Shown in pieces: positions 10,401-18,023 of a DNA stretch of 64,000 nt. Made by a program: the position numbers and the translations under genes. Position 1 is the stretch's first letter. Each line of letters starts with the position of its first letter. Source of the DNA: Chryseobacterium rhizoplanae (GTDB lineage: Bacteria > Bacteroidota > Bacteroidia > Flavobacteriales > Weeksellaceae); the NCBI RefSeq assembly GCF_900182655.1, contig NZ_FXTC01000004.1:1-64000 (forward strand), in the 5' to 3' direction. Below the pieces are notes generated by a model that saw only the letters and a program-made list of their open reading frames with translations, was not told the origin of the DNA and ran no database searches.

Positions 10401-10878
10401 TATGCCTGAGATCACATTAGAATCTAAAATTGACAGATTCCATGTACCTTTAATCATCTATTCACCCTTATTGAAAGAATCAAAACGTTTCTATAAAACG
10501 GTAAGCCATTTTGATATTGCACCTTCTATTTTGGCTTATTACCGAAATAATTATAAGCTCAGTACACCCTCTACAGTAACATGGGTAGGAAGAGGGTTTT
10601 CTCCGGATTCCGAAATCAGCAAAACCGGAATTCCAATGATGCAGAGTAAAAACCAGCTGATTGATTTTGTTTCTGAAAAGTATTATATCCATGACGGACA
10701 GCTTTTCACCCTGAAAGACATGGAAGAAGATGCCTCCAATGATAACGCAGCCCTGAATAAGATCAACGGCAGATTCAACCAGTACAAAAGCATGAATTCT
10801 CAGTTTTATTCTACTAAAAAACTGATGCCTGATTCGGTAATGGTCAACTTTAAGAAAAAAGTAAAATCAAAGTTCTAA
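7441..10878 (+). CDS. Family-2 glycosyltransferase fused to LtaS-like phosphotransferase
   Basis: A 1145-residue membrane protein with two enzymes in one chain. The N-terminal half (about 1-480) is a processive GT2 of the BcsA/PgaC/NodC type: Asp97 in NDGSKDD, DVD at 173-175, GED at 280-282 and QRNRW at 324-328, flanked by membrane helices. Further helices (about 490-660) lead to an alkaline-phosphatase-superfamily domain (about 745-1090) like lipoteichoic-acid synthase: Glu754 (MEGFG), presumed nucleophile Thr794 (GRTFGALPS), His913 (THNPF), Asp985-His986 (GDHS) and a late histidine in SHFD. It would polymerise a beta-linked glycan and then add or transfer a phospho-linked group. The gene overlaps the HEAT-repeat gene by 7 bases and ends 4 bases into the opposing YaiO-family gene. 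The polymer and modification are not known. Confidence 0.9.
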   Translation: MLEFSHIIYEVVIWVFLIYGTAITLIYGWIGIYALGAVLRYKKENTFTDYSIIAANPNAPVFSVIAPAYNEGMTIVENVRSLLSLYYHNLEIIIVNDGSKDDSIQKLIEAYELESIAYFIQGKIETNTVRGVYKSKNPAFKKLIVVDKENGGKADALNVGVNISSGEYLVCIDVDCILEQDAILKLAKPMLEQTDKKFIACGGVIRLANNCVIENGKIVSVNMPKTLLGRTQALEYIRAFVLGRMAWSRASGLILISGAFGVFDRKIVLACGGYDKNTVGEDMELVVRMRKYMEEKNEPYEVLTIPDPLCWTEVPESKDILRKQRNRWMRGTMETLWKHRKMMFNPKYGKLGMISLPYWFFFEFLGPLVEFSGYIIFIVFLLLGIINWPFFTVLFALVISMGFLYSIYSILVDLVSHQVYTKRKDFLALIVTAFSEPFYFHPIVVKAGVSGFIDYFKKSHGWGEMTRQGFNQSTQHLPFKERMLAILQSGLKRWGILALVFFALFLVGVTAEWLWYRYTFPKFDTPAIVGNLFTENILFALRFTFCVGVAYLIINFIKEGWAKTLATVALLIVTVTQYILFLYFSETRNVLGADLLYYSKEEMKQILQASGMLNFKNFALLGILITASLVPIWIAGKAALKSIYPGLVLLVFGLAAFFIPSNILGSKTLSSENEFNQNAAKSKWAYFFKSNEDNFISDHPELNELLSENEDFTTNAEMLNKNFPFWRKENTPDFLGSYFNRSEKAPNLVFLIMEGFGHAYTSPKGYIGNFTPYMDSLSGKALYWESALSSAGRTFGALPSITGSLPFGKNGFLEIEKTPENFNLYNILKANGFETGFYYGGHTSFDRYREFLEYSGVDHIIDEPSFSSPYRKLPANNGESWGYEDQAVFGKMQQQQKPQDRPYFNMILTLSTHNPFLINNKDYYEKLYNQRLNSGILTSEQKKWATVHKDQLISVLNADDAIKGFFESYSKRPDFKNTIFVITGDHSMPEITLESKIDRFHVPLIIYSPLLKESKRFYKTVSHFDIAPSILAYYRNNYKLSTPSTVTWVGRGFSPDSEISKTGIPMMQSKNQLIDFVSEKYYIHDGQLFTLKDMEEDASNDNAALNKINGRFNQYKSMNSQFYSTKKLMPDSVMVNFKKKVKSKF

Positions 10879-12107
10879 AACTTTCTGGTATAGCCTAGTG
10901 TAATATCAAACTGATTCCCTTTTTCACCCGGACGGTATTCCTGGTTATAATACATGGTTCCTATAGAAAACAGATTGGAATGGTAGGAGAAATTGTATTC
11001 ACCTCCTATTTTAAACGTTTTAAGCTTAAAGGTTTCATTTTCCAGAAGGTTGTTGCGGTTTTCTTCCGGACTGATCCCGGTTCCGATCTGAAAAGCAAAA
11101 TAATCTTGGGCACCTTTTGTATAATACCTTACAGTTCCCGTATAAGAATGTGAAATATTCTTGCTATCTGGAGTGATATAAGTACGCAGATTAAACCAGA
11201 AATTTTTATAATATTTCCCTACGGCAGCGGTATACATCCAGATACTGCTGCTGAAATAAAGCTGGCGGTATCCTATTTCTGCTTCAAAACTATGGGGAAG
11301 ATTGGCATTCAAGGAAACTCCGGTTCTGTACTTCGGAAACAAGCCGACATCATCAGAATATCCTCCGCCAACATACAGGTAGAATATTTTAGAAAGCCGT
11401 GGGTAAGCCTCCAGTTCAATCTGTGTGCCGCCCTGGGCAAATTTATTGGCATAATTTCCGCGAAGAATCACAGAACCAATAGGAGTAATTCTCTTATAAC
11501 TTACTCCTACAATATGCCAGTCATCATCAAACTGCTTGTCGAAGTGAGAATAATTATAAACAATTCCTATGGCATTTTTAGAATTAAGCTCATTGATTCT
11601 TACCGCAAGAGCCCTTGCTTCAGTATTTTTAGGATTGATGGACAAAAGCGTAGTTACAGCTTTATCCGCTTCCTCATAATTATCCATCCCAAAATACACT
11701 TTCGCTTTCAGCAATAACAATGTTTCAGATTTAGGATGATAGGAGAGTCCTTTATCTAAGATTTCAATAGCTTTTGTATTCTGGTCATTCCAGTATTCCA
11801 ATGAAGCATAAGCCAGAAAATAATCTTCATCCTGAACTTCTTTTTTTCCAAGCTCTTCAAATACAGCCCTTGCAGAAACCAGGTCTTTGTTCCAGGTATA
11901 CAGCCTTCCCAGGAAAACTGAAATATCCGTATAATTAGGCGCTTTTTCCAATGCCTCTTTAGCCAGAGCAATAGATGCAGGATAATCTTTCTGTTCAAAA
12001 GCAGCATTCCGGGCTTTAAGGAATAATTCATCAGCGGATAAATTCTGCTGACTATACATTGTGATTGGAAAAAGTAATGCAAATAAAAAGGTTGAATATC
12101 TTTTCAT
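10875..12107 (-). CDS. TPR plus YaiO-family outer-membrane beta-barrel protein
   Basis: A 410-residue exported protein: signal peptide (about 1-19, ending MYSQQ), TPR-like repeats (about 20-165), and a C-terminal outer-membrane barrel of alternating aromatic strands ending in LGYTRKF, typical of the YaiO family. TPR-plus-barrel proteins such as PgaA and BcsC export polysaccharides, and in E. coli yaiO neighbours the GT2 gene yaiP. It converges on the GT2-phosphotransferase gene with a 4-base 3' overlap, so the two can affect each other's transcript ends. Export of the polymer made by that enzyme is a context-based inference. Confidence 0.85.
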   Translation of the reverse strand: MKRYSTFLFALLFPITMYSQQNLSADELFLKARNAAFEQKDYPASIALAKEALEKAPNYTDISVFLGRLYTWNKDLVSARAVFEELGKKEVQDEDYFLAYASLEYWNDQNTKAIEILDKGLSYHPKSETLLLLKAKVYFGMDNYEEADKAVTTLLSINPKNTEARALAVRINELNSKNAIGIVYNYSHFDKQFDDDWHIVGVSYKRITPIGSVILRGNYANKFAQGGTQIELEAYPRLSKIFYLYVGGGYSDDVGLFPKYRTGVSLNANLPHSFEAEIGYRQLYFSSSIWMYTAAVGKYYKNFWFNLRTYITPDSKNISHSYTGTVRYYTKGAQDYFAFQIGTGISPEENRNNLLENETFKLKTFKIGGEYNFSYHSNLFSIGTMYYNQEYRPGEKGNQFDITLGYTRKF

Positions 12108-12296
12108 TGAAAGTTTAATTATTAATGAACTTCTGGTATCACAAATATATTGAACTTTTACATCACAGCCCAGAGATTATTCGTCAAAACTTATATTTTT
12201 TAGATTATTTTTCAATTAAACAACCCATAAAAAACAGTTATGATGGAATAATTATTGCCGTAATTAAAAAAATCTGATTTATTCAAAAATCTCATC

Positions 12297-13076
12297 ATGA
12301 AAATAGCCACTTATAATGTCAACGGAGTCAACGGACGCCTGCCTGTTTTACTGAAATGGCTGAAAGAAGCCTCACCGGATATTGTCTGCCTTCAGGAACT
12401 AAAAGCACCTCAGGAACGTTTTCCTGTAGAGGAAATTAACAAAGCAGGTTATGAGGCTATCTGGAATGGACAAAAAAGCTGGAACGGCGTTGCTATACTG
12501 GCAAAAAACAGAGAAATTACAGAGGTACAAAGATCTTTACCCGGAGATCCCGAAGACATTCAAAGCCGTTATATTGAAGCCATCATTGATAAAATGGTCA
12601 TCTGCTGTCTTTATCTCCCGAATGGCAATCCTTACCCCGGACCTAAATTCGATTATAAGTTATCCTGGATCAAACGTTTTAAAAGAAGAACCAGCCAGCT
12701 TATTACCATGGAACTTCCCGCCATCCTTATCGGTGATTTTAATATTATTCCGGAACCCATTGACGTGTACAAACCTGAACGCTGGGAAAATGATGCCCTG
12801 TACAGAACAGAGGTAAGAAAAGCCTACAAAGATCTTCAGAAGAAAGGATGGCTTGATTCGATACGCAGTCTTTATCCTGAAGAAAAAATATACACCTTCT
12901 GGGACTACTTATATAAAGCTTACGACAGGAATGCAGGCATGAGGCTGGACCATATTTTACTGAGTCCTTATCTGCAGAACCGGCTGCAGTCCGGTGGAGT
13001 AGACAGTCATGTACGCGGCTGGGAAAAAAGCAGCGATCATGCTCCGGTATGGATTGAGCTCGCAGACGAGTTGTAG
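12297..13076 (+). CDS. xth: Exodeoxyribonuclease III
   Basis: A 259-residue EEP-superfamily nuclease of normal length for the ExoIII/APE1 family. Asn7 (YNVNG), Glu34 (LQELK), the IGDFNI motif and the C-terminal LDHILLS and SSDHAPVW motifs supply the metal-binding and catalytic residues. It removes 3'-blocking groups and cleaves abasic sites in base-excision repair. It is transcribed alone, divergent from the YaiO-family gene, with a 189-base intergenic region. Confidence 0.93.
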   Translation: MKIATYNVNGVNGRLPVLLKWLKEASPDIVCLQELKAPQERFPVEEINKAGYEAIWNGQKSWNGVAILAKNREITEVQRSLPGDPEDIQSRYIEAIIDKMVICCLYLPNGNPYPGPKFDYKLSWIKRFKRRTSQLITMELPAILIGDFNIIPEPIDVYKPERWENDALYRTEVRKAYKDLQKKGWLDSIRSLYPEEKIYTFWDYLYKAYDRNAGMRLDHILLSPYLQNRLQSGGVDSHVRGWEKSSDHAPVWIELADEL

Positions 13077-13106
13077 CTCAAAAATAGTAAGATTATATAT
13101 TAAACT

Positions 13107-13137
13107 ATACTCCCGGTTTATTAAAAATCAGGAGTAT
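13107..13137. terminator. Possible bidirectional hairpin between xth and the repressor gene
   Basis: ATACTCC (13107-13113) pairs with GGAGTAT (13131-13137) across a 17-base A/T-rich loop, lying between two convergent genes. The stem is short and lacks a strong T tract, so the call is tentative. Confidence 0.35.
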
Positions 13138-13169
13138 GAGTATATAATAAAGTTGATTGAAGACTAAGA

Positions 13170-13952
13170 CTATTTGCGGCGGCGACCGGAAACCTTTTTA
13201 TCAAGATCCCTGATGTCCTGTCTCAGCTCACGGAACATTTCTTTAAAATTATAGCTTTCATAGTCACCAGGCTCAAAATCTTCCGGAAAAATTCCTGAAG
13301 CATACTGCCAGATTTCTACAACTTCTTCAAACGGAATCTCATAAGGCTCATAAAAAGAATTATCAGCGCTTACACAGATTGCGTTTTCTTTTCTTTCCTT
13401 AAAACGTTTATAGGTAATCCCATCATTCAATGTAACGAAAACATAGGTTTTTCCCTGTTTCAAATCATTAATTCCTTCCACATATTTTCCTACGATATAG
13501 GAACCACTTCTGAATGGAGGCATAGAATCTCCATCCGCAGGGAATGCTCTGTATTTTCCATTCGTAAGAAAAGGAAGAGCAATACGCTGAAGACTTTCAA
13601 TATAATCTACATCACTGTAACCTTCCAGATATCCCATAGAAGCTTTTTGAGGGATAATCTCTATAGTATCATTCCCATGTGTGTCTACCGCCACCGGAAG
13701 CACAATTCTGTTGTCCGGCAGTTTCAGCATATCATCCATAGGATACTTCTGAATATCTACTGACAGCATAAGATCAATGCTCACATGAAAATATTTGGAG
13801 ATTTTTACAAGCAGTTCAATAGGAGGTTCAGATATTCCGTTCTCATATTTTGAATAACGGACTCTGGAGATCATCAGTTCATCAGCTACATTTTGTTGGG
13901 AGAGCTTTCTCCTGGCTCTTAAGAAGCGTATATTATTTGAAAAAATTGACAT
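13170..13952 (-). CDS. XRE-type repressor with S24 (LexA-like) peptidase domain
   Basis: About 260 residues. An N-terminal helix-turn-helix (LRARRKLSQQNVADELMISRVRYSKYENG) precedes a C-terminal S24 domain with the Ser in PADGDSMPP and a Lys in ITYKRFKE, the Ser-Lys dyad of LexA/CI-like proteins. This family represses its targets and, in many members, self-cleaves on DNA damage. The frame extends upstream to 14075, but ATG 13952 is preferred: the extension lacks HTH homology and a good promoter (TTG-N19-TATTTTTG at 13999-13970) ends 18 bases before 13952. It has no phage genes nearby, so the target is unknown. Confidence 0.85.
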   Translation of the reverse strand: MSIFSNNIRFLRARRKLSQQNVADELMISRVRYSKYENGISEPPIELLVKISKYFHVSIDLMLSVDIQKYPMDDMLKLPDNRIVLPVAVDTHGNDTIEIIPQKASMGYLEGYSDVDYIESLQRIALPFLTNGKYRAFPADGDSMPPFRSGSYIVGKYVEGINDLKQGKTYVFVTLNDGITYKRFKERKENAICVSADNSFYEPYEIPFEEVVEIWQYASGIFPEDFEPGDYESYNFKEMFRELRQDIRDLDKKVSGRRRK

Positions 13953-13969
13953 TGATAAAAGTATGTAAG

Positions 13970-13999
13970 CAAAAATACAAAATTTGTATGCGTTACCAA
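13970..13999 (-). promoter_or_regulatory. Promoter of the LexA-like repressor gene
   Basis: On the minus strand TATTTTTG (13977-13970) matches the Bacteroidota -7 element TAnnTTTG, with TTG (13999-13997) exactly 19 bases upstream. It gives a very short leader before ATG 13952 and lies inside the upstream extension of the open frame, deciding the start. Confidence 0.7.
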
Positions 14000-14187
14000 T
14001 CACCCAACCGGGTTTTACTACAAGATATAAGAAAATTTGGCTAATCATTTCTTCATTTTTAATAAAACGAGACAATTTTCACGGTTGAATATTCAATTTT
14101 TGCATGCTAAAAAATAGATTTCTGATTAAATATACAAGGCTTCACACAGGTTAAATAATAATCATTAATAAATAGAATTTAGTACAG

Positions 14188-14228
14188 AAATAATAACTCT
14201 AAATTTCGCGAATTGAGTTATTATTTTT
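14188..14228. terminator. Long AT-rich hairpin upstream of the bacteriocin-like gene
   Basis: AAATAATAACTC (14188-14199) pairs perfectly with GAGTTATTATTT (14215-14226), with further AATT pairing inside a TCGCG-containing loop. T-rich sequence follows on the plus strand. It sits in the 449-base AT-rich gap between the repressor and the peptide gene, in which I see no other gene. It could end a short upstream transcript or structure a long leader. Confidence 0.45.
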
Positions 14229-14401
14229 AACATTTAGTAAATCAATCACATATAAGTGAAAATCATATTTTTATTAAAACACAGATATATTAATGAAATA
14301 TTAAATAATAAAAACATATAATTAATTTATTGAAAATAATTTGCAATTGTAATATTATTATTCATATATTCGTGATGTAATAATCATATAAAATTATAGT
14401 T

Positions 14402-14686
14402 ATGAAAAACTTAAAAAAATTAGACAGAAACGAATTAAAAGCTATTTCAGGTAACGGATTACTAGATCCAATCGGCGGACTTCTAGGTGGACTAGGAGGT
14501 GTTGTAGGTGGAGTAGTAGGCGGAGTAGGTACTATCGTTGGTGGCGTAGTTACTGGCGTAGGATCTACAGTAGGTGGTGTAGTTGGCGGTGTAAGCACTG
14601 TTGTAACTAACGCTTTATGCCAGACACAATGTGTTGTTAATGGTGTAATCCACATCAAATTACTTGAGTGCGGATCAACTTGCTAG
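14402..14686 (+). CDS. Bacteriocin-like secreted peptide with glycine zipper and CX3C pairs
   Basis: A 94-residue precursor. Residues 1-18 (MKNLKKLDRNELKAISGN) match the leader shared by Chryseobacterium bacteriocin-like peptides, which normally ends in a double glycine before cleavage by a peptidase-containing ABC transporter; here it ends GNG. The core (about 20-70) is almost wholly Gly, Val, Leu and Thr in GGVVGG/GGVGT repeats, a glycine zipper suited to membrane insertion. The tail has C73-X3-C77 and C90-X3-C94, likely two disulfides of a helical hairpin. No modification enzyme, transporter or immunity gene is adjacent. A strong terminator follows. Antibacterial activity is inferred. Confidence 0.8.
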   Translation: MKNLKKLDRNELKAISGNGLLDPIGGLLGGLGGVVGGVVGGVGTIVGGVVTGVGSTVGGVVGGVSTVVTNALCQTQCVVNGVIHIKLLECGSTC

Positions 14687-14714
14687 TCAGTAAGCATTAC
14701 ATGTAAAAAATCAG

Positions 14715-14742
14715 ACCGCTCTTTTCAGAGCGGTTTTCTTTT
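14715..14742 (+). terminator. Rho-independent terminator of the peptide gene
   Basis: ACCGCTC (14715-14721) pairs with GAGCGGT (14728-14734) around TTTTCA, followed by TTTCTTTT. It lies 29 bases after the peptide stop codon. Confidence 0.85.
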
Positions 14743-14759
14743 ATATATGTCCAGTATAT

Positions 14760-14980
14760 TTGATTTTAATAAAGCTTCTCAAGATTTCAAAAGTAAGCAT
14801 ATTTGGAACTTGCCACCAGACTAAAATCGAGTATTCTCTTATAAGAATTAATGTGAAAAGACTTATTTTTTATCTAGTATGTTCAAAACCTAAAATAAGA
14901 GAAGCAAAATATGATGAGCAAAGAAAAAGTTTAAAGAATTAAAAAAAGAACTTGCTCCGATTATTAACAACAATAACTAA
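14760..14980 (+). pseudogene. Possible frameshifted small gene
   Basis: One frame runs from 14760 and ends at 14942 after ...AKYDEQRKSLKN; the neighbouring frame continues in the same style (ELKKELAPIINNNN) from 14936 to a stop at 14978-14980. The two pieces join at an A-rich run, as expected for a single-base indel in a small basic protein gene. No homologue is recognised. The remaining sequence to 15198 shows no gene. Confidence 0.25.
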
Positions 14981-15266
14981 GAATTATACTTTTATTGGTA
15001 AAGAGAAGTAATATTGTGATCACTTACTTTCAGGTTATTTTAACAAACGAAAAACGTAATGAAATTTTCCAAATCAAAAAAAGATCATTTGAGATTTGAA
15101 AATCTAAACCATATACAATTTAACATAATATAAATTATAGGATTTTTATTATTACGCTTGAAAGAGTGTACTAAGCGCTCCAGAACCTCTTATTCTTATC
15201 ATTTTCCTTTCAAATATTCTTTAACCGATTCTAAGAACTCTTTGTTGACAATAAACCGAAACTGAG

Positions 15267-15509
15267 CTAGAAAATCTTCCATGCTTCCTTCGTTTCAAAC
15301 TTTTGAAAATAAACTTCATGATCTGTCCTGTACACCATAAGATTTTCCTGATCAGATCTTATAAACAACAAAATGATCAGGATACCGTAAAAATAAAAAA
15401 AGATAAGTTCCATTTCAAAGCCTCCTACAATTTCTTGTATTTCATATTCATTTATAAGGCTGCCCAATTCTTCGTAATCCTCTGTAGCGTCTGCGTTTCC
15501 TCCTAACAT
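15267..15509 (-). CDS. Small membrane protein of unknown function, perhaps frameshifted
   Basis: An 80-residue frame: an acidic N-terminal stretch ending EYEIQEIVGG (residues ~20-30), one strongly hydrophobic segment (LIFFYFYGILIILLFI), then a hydrophilic tail. A second minus frame (15282-15199, 27 codons, MEDFLAQFRFIVNKEF...) begins inside its last codons and has convincing protein character, so the real gene may run through a frameshift to 15199. The N-terminal part ends in a double glycine like a peptide leader, but what follows is a membrane segment. Function unknown. Confidence 0.35.
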   Translation of the reverse strand: MLGGNADATEDYEELGSLINEYEIQEIVGGFEMELIFFYFYGILIILLFIRSDQENLMVYRTDHEVYFQKFETKEAWKIF

Positions 15510-15681
15510 TTTGATTTAATAATAATACCCTAAGGCACGCTTCTATAATTTATTTTCGTTATATATTATGTTAAATTGAAGCCATTGAGAACTCTCTCTT
15601 AAAAAATATAAAATCTTGTCACATGACAGTTTTTATCATGATGAAACTCAATACCTTTATCCTAACCAAAAATAAAATAAT

Positions 15682-16077
15682 ATGAAACCTAAAATGATTT
15701 GGGCCAATCTGGCCGTAGCCGACCTTGAACGCACTCGGAAATTTTATACAGAACTGGGATTCAAGCCCAATAACCCGCACACTTCTAATGAATTGGTAAG
15801 CTTTTTTGCAGGTGAAAATGAATTTATTATTCACTTTTTCTTACAAAATATCATAGAAAGGAATCTAAAAACAATGAAATTTGGAGATCCTCAAACTTCC
15901 AATGAGATCATCTTTACCCTTTCCGCATCAAGTAAAGAACAGGTAAATGAATGGGCTCAAGAGGTTAAAAATGCCGGAGGAACTATTGTTTCAGAACCTG
16001 AGAGTTTTGGAGAAAACTATTATGGATTTGTATTTGCAGACCCTGATGGGCACAAGTTTAATGTTTTTTATATGTAA
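15682..16077 (+). CDS. VOC-superfamily (glyoxalase/bleomycin-resistance fold) protein
   Basis: A 131-residue protein of typical single VOC-domain length with two beta-alpha-beta-beta-beta modules: IWANLAVADLERTRKFYTELGF at the start and GFVFADPDGHKFNVFYM at the end. The late E/H positions of the metal site are partly visible (DPDGHKFNVF). VOC proteins include dioxygenases, isomerases and antibiotic-binding proteins, so the substrate cannot be assigned. It stands alone; a TGTCA-CA-TGACA palindrome lies about 60 bases upstream and might be an operator. Confidence 0.85.
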   Translation: MKPKMIWANLAVADLERTRKFYTELGFKPNNPHTSNELVSFFAGENEFIIHFFLQNIIERNLKTMKFGDPQTSNEIIFTLSASSKEQVNEWAQEVKNAGGTIVSEPESFGENYYGFVFADPDGHKFNVFYM

Positions 16078-16276
16078 GTATTTAAAATATTTTTCTTTAT
16101 ATTTGACATTCAACAGATACATATGAACCGCTCGAACTGTCTGCCTCCTCCGGCACCTTAATATTTTCAAATTAATTTGAAGTGTACTTATGTTGTTAAC
16201 CAATTTACAACCCAATTCGTTATGCTTCTAATTCTAACAAAAAATATTAATTCAAATCTTTACAGTTCATTATCTA

Positions 16277-17152
16277 ATGAAAAAATCATATTTATTATTA
16301 CACCTGGCCGTAGTATTGGCCGGATTTACAGGGGTATTCGGAAAATTAATATCACTTAATGAGGGTCTTTTAACCTGGTACAGAGTTCTATTTTCCTGTA
16401 TTATTCTGTTTTTCATCCTGAAAATATTCAAAATTCCCAATACTGCTTCAGGAAAAGAAAAACTGAAAATCGCTCAGGCAGGACTTCTTATTACTCTACA
16501 TTGGGTTCTGTTCTATGCAAGTATCAAATATTCCAATATATCAATTGGAGTTGTATGCTATTGTCTCACAAGCTTTTTTACAGCTTTATTTAAACCAGTT
16601 ATTGAACGACAGAAATTCAGGTTATCAGAATTGGGACTCAGTGCTTTGACACTGCTGGGAATCAGTCTCATCTTTCATTTTGATGCATCTTACCAGCTGG
16701 GAATTATTCTAGGGGTATTTTCTTCTGCAGTTGCCGCGCTTTATACTATTTATAATGAACGTCTGGCTCAGCGTTTTGACAGTATTGTTATCAACTATTA
16801 CCAGATGCTTGCCGGTACTGTATGCCTCGGAGCAATTTTGCCCATATACCTCCTCTATTTCAAAGCAGATAGCATAGTTCCTGACTTAAAAGATACAGCT
16901 TATTTGGGGCTTTTAGCACTTTTTTGTACTGTAGGGCTGTATGTGATATTTGCTGAAGTTTTAAAGAAAATTCCGGCCTTTACAGTTAACTTAACTTTCA
17001 ATCTGGAGCCGATATATGCTATTATTATTGCTTTCTTATTTTTCGATGAGAGCAAAGAAGTTAACCTTTCATTTTATATCGGATTGGCATTTATTATTGC
17101 TTCTGTAGTTTTGCAGACATTGATTTCGATTAAGAAAGCAAAAAATAAATAA
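16277..17152 (+). CDS. EamA/DMT-family transporter
   Basis: A 291-residue integral membrane protein with about ten hydrophobic segments arranged as two EamA repeats, the standard architecture of drug/metabolite transporters. The second repeat ends with the typical NLEPIYAIIIAFLFFDE motif. It probably moves a small metabolite across the inner membrane; direction and substrate are not predictable. A strong shared terminator lies between it and the convergent ElyC/SanA-like gene. Confidence 0.9.
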   Translation: MKKSYLLLHLAVVLAGFTGVFGKLISLNEGLLTWYRVLFSCIILFFILKIFKIPNTASGKEKLKIAQAGLLITLHWVLFYASIKYSNISIGVVCYCLTSFFTALFKPVIERQKFRLSELGLSALTLLGISLIFHFDASYQLGIILGVFSSAVAALYTIYNERLAQRFDSIVINYYQMLAGTVCLGAILPIYLLYFKADSIVPDLKDTAYLGLLALFCTVGLYVIFAEVLKKIPAFTVNLTFNLEPIYAIIIAFLFFDESKEVNLSFYIGLAFIIASVVLQTLISIKKAKNK

Positions 17153-17180
17153 GTAGTTTAAATCATTTTATTTAAACAAA

Positions 17181-17220
17181 AACCGGACACCTAAAGTTAA
17201 TTTGAGTGTCCGGTTTTATT
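17181..17220. terminator. Bidirectional terminator
   Basis: AACCGGACAC (17181-17190) pairs with GTGTCCGGTT (17206-17215), with A-rich sequence before and T-rich sequence after. It lies between convergent genes ending at 17152 and 17241. Confidence 0.85.
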
Positions 17221-17240
17221 TATAATAAGCTGAAAAAATA

Positions 17241-18023
17241 TTATTTATTCACTCCCAAACTGTTATATAACTGCACCTGCCATATTCCCACGACCTCTTT
17301 AAGCATAACAAAAGTAAATGCTGCATTATAACTGTTGGGAAAGATGGTTATTTCAGTATCAATAAAATCTGATGCCTGCGGAATAGGTTTTAAGCCAAAT
17401 ATCTGAAACAAAGAAACAGACCTTTTCATGTGAAAACCCGAAGTAACCAGATACACACTTGCAGGAGCCAGCTTTTTTATAATCGGGCTTGAGAATTTTG
17501 CATTTTGATACGTATTCATGCTTTTATCTTCCTTAATGATATCAGCATCTGATACTCCCATTTTTTTAAAGTTTTCATTGAATAATTCTGCTTCACTGGT
17601 ATGGCCTCTTCCCTTTCCGGAAATTACTATTTTACAAGGCGTATTATTTTTCCTGAATTCATGATACAACTGATAAGCAGTGACGATTCTGGAATAAGAC
17701 ATCGTATGCAGTTTTTCAGTATTATTAACATCTACAACTCCACCTCCAAGTACAACAATAACGGGATTCTGAGCAGCTGTATTCTTCACTTCTGAAGTAT
17801 GGGTATAACTATTCTGCAAATATCCTGAGATGAGTTTCCCCAGAAAACCATTTCCAATAAAAATAATGATTAAAACTACCGATATACCAATTCCTATTCT
17901 CAGATTTTTGCGCTTGTTTTTTCTTTTCAACAGACCCATTATAACTACTGCAAGAAATAATAAGAAATAAGGTTCTGTAAAAAGCTGTAAAACACGAAAT
18001 AAAAGGTCCAGTAAAAATTTCAT
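17241..18023 (-). CDS. YdcF/ElyC/SanA-family (DUF218) membrane protein
   Basis: A 260-residue protein with two N-terminal membrane segments (about 5-25 and 40-60) and a DUF218 domain starting at PVIVVLGGG and including VISGKGRGHTSEAE, the MNTYQNA stretch and VTSGFHMKRS. SanA/ElyC-type proteins are tied to envelope integrity and cell-wall metabolism in Gram-negative bacteria; their chemistry is poorly defined. It is monocistronic, with a terminator shared with the EamA gene. Confidence 0.87.
   Translation of the reverse strand: MKFLLDLLFRVLQLFTEPYFLLFLAVVIMGLLKRKNKRKNLRIGIGISVVLIIIFIGNGFLGKLISGYLQNSYTHTSEVKNTAAQNPVIVVLGGGVVDVNNTEKLHTMSYSRIVTAYQLYHEFRKNNTPCKIVISGKGRGHTSEAELFNENFKKMGVSDADIIKEDKSMNTYQNAKFSSPIIKKLAPASVYLVTSGFHMKRSVSLFQIFGLKPIPQASDFIDTEITIFPNSYNAAFTFVMLKEVVGIWQVQLYNSLGVNK

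Noticed and set aside
11292-11717. Plus-strand 141-codon frame inside the YaiO-family gene
   Set aside because: Its composition is that of an antisense shadow, and the minus frame has a signal peptide, TPRs and a barrel.
13170-14075. Prophage around the LexA-like repressor
   Set aside because: No integrase, structural phage genes or attachment-site repeats were seen on either side.
14362-14658. Minus-strand frame rich in Pro and Thr opposite the peptide gene
   Set aside because: It is the complement of the Gly/Val repeat codons and lacks a promoter or plausible start; the plus-strand gene has a recognised leader and a terminator.
16177-16359. 60-codon plus frame before the EamA gene
   Set aside because: It overlaps the start of a clear transporter gene and has no protein-like pattern.
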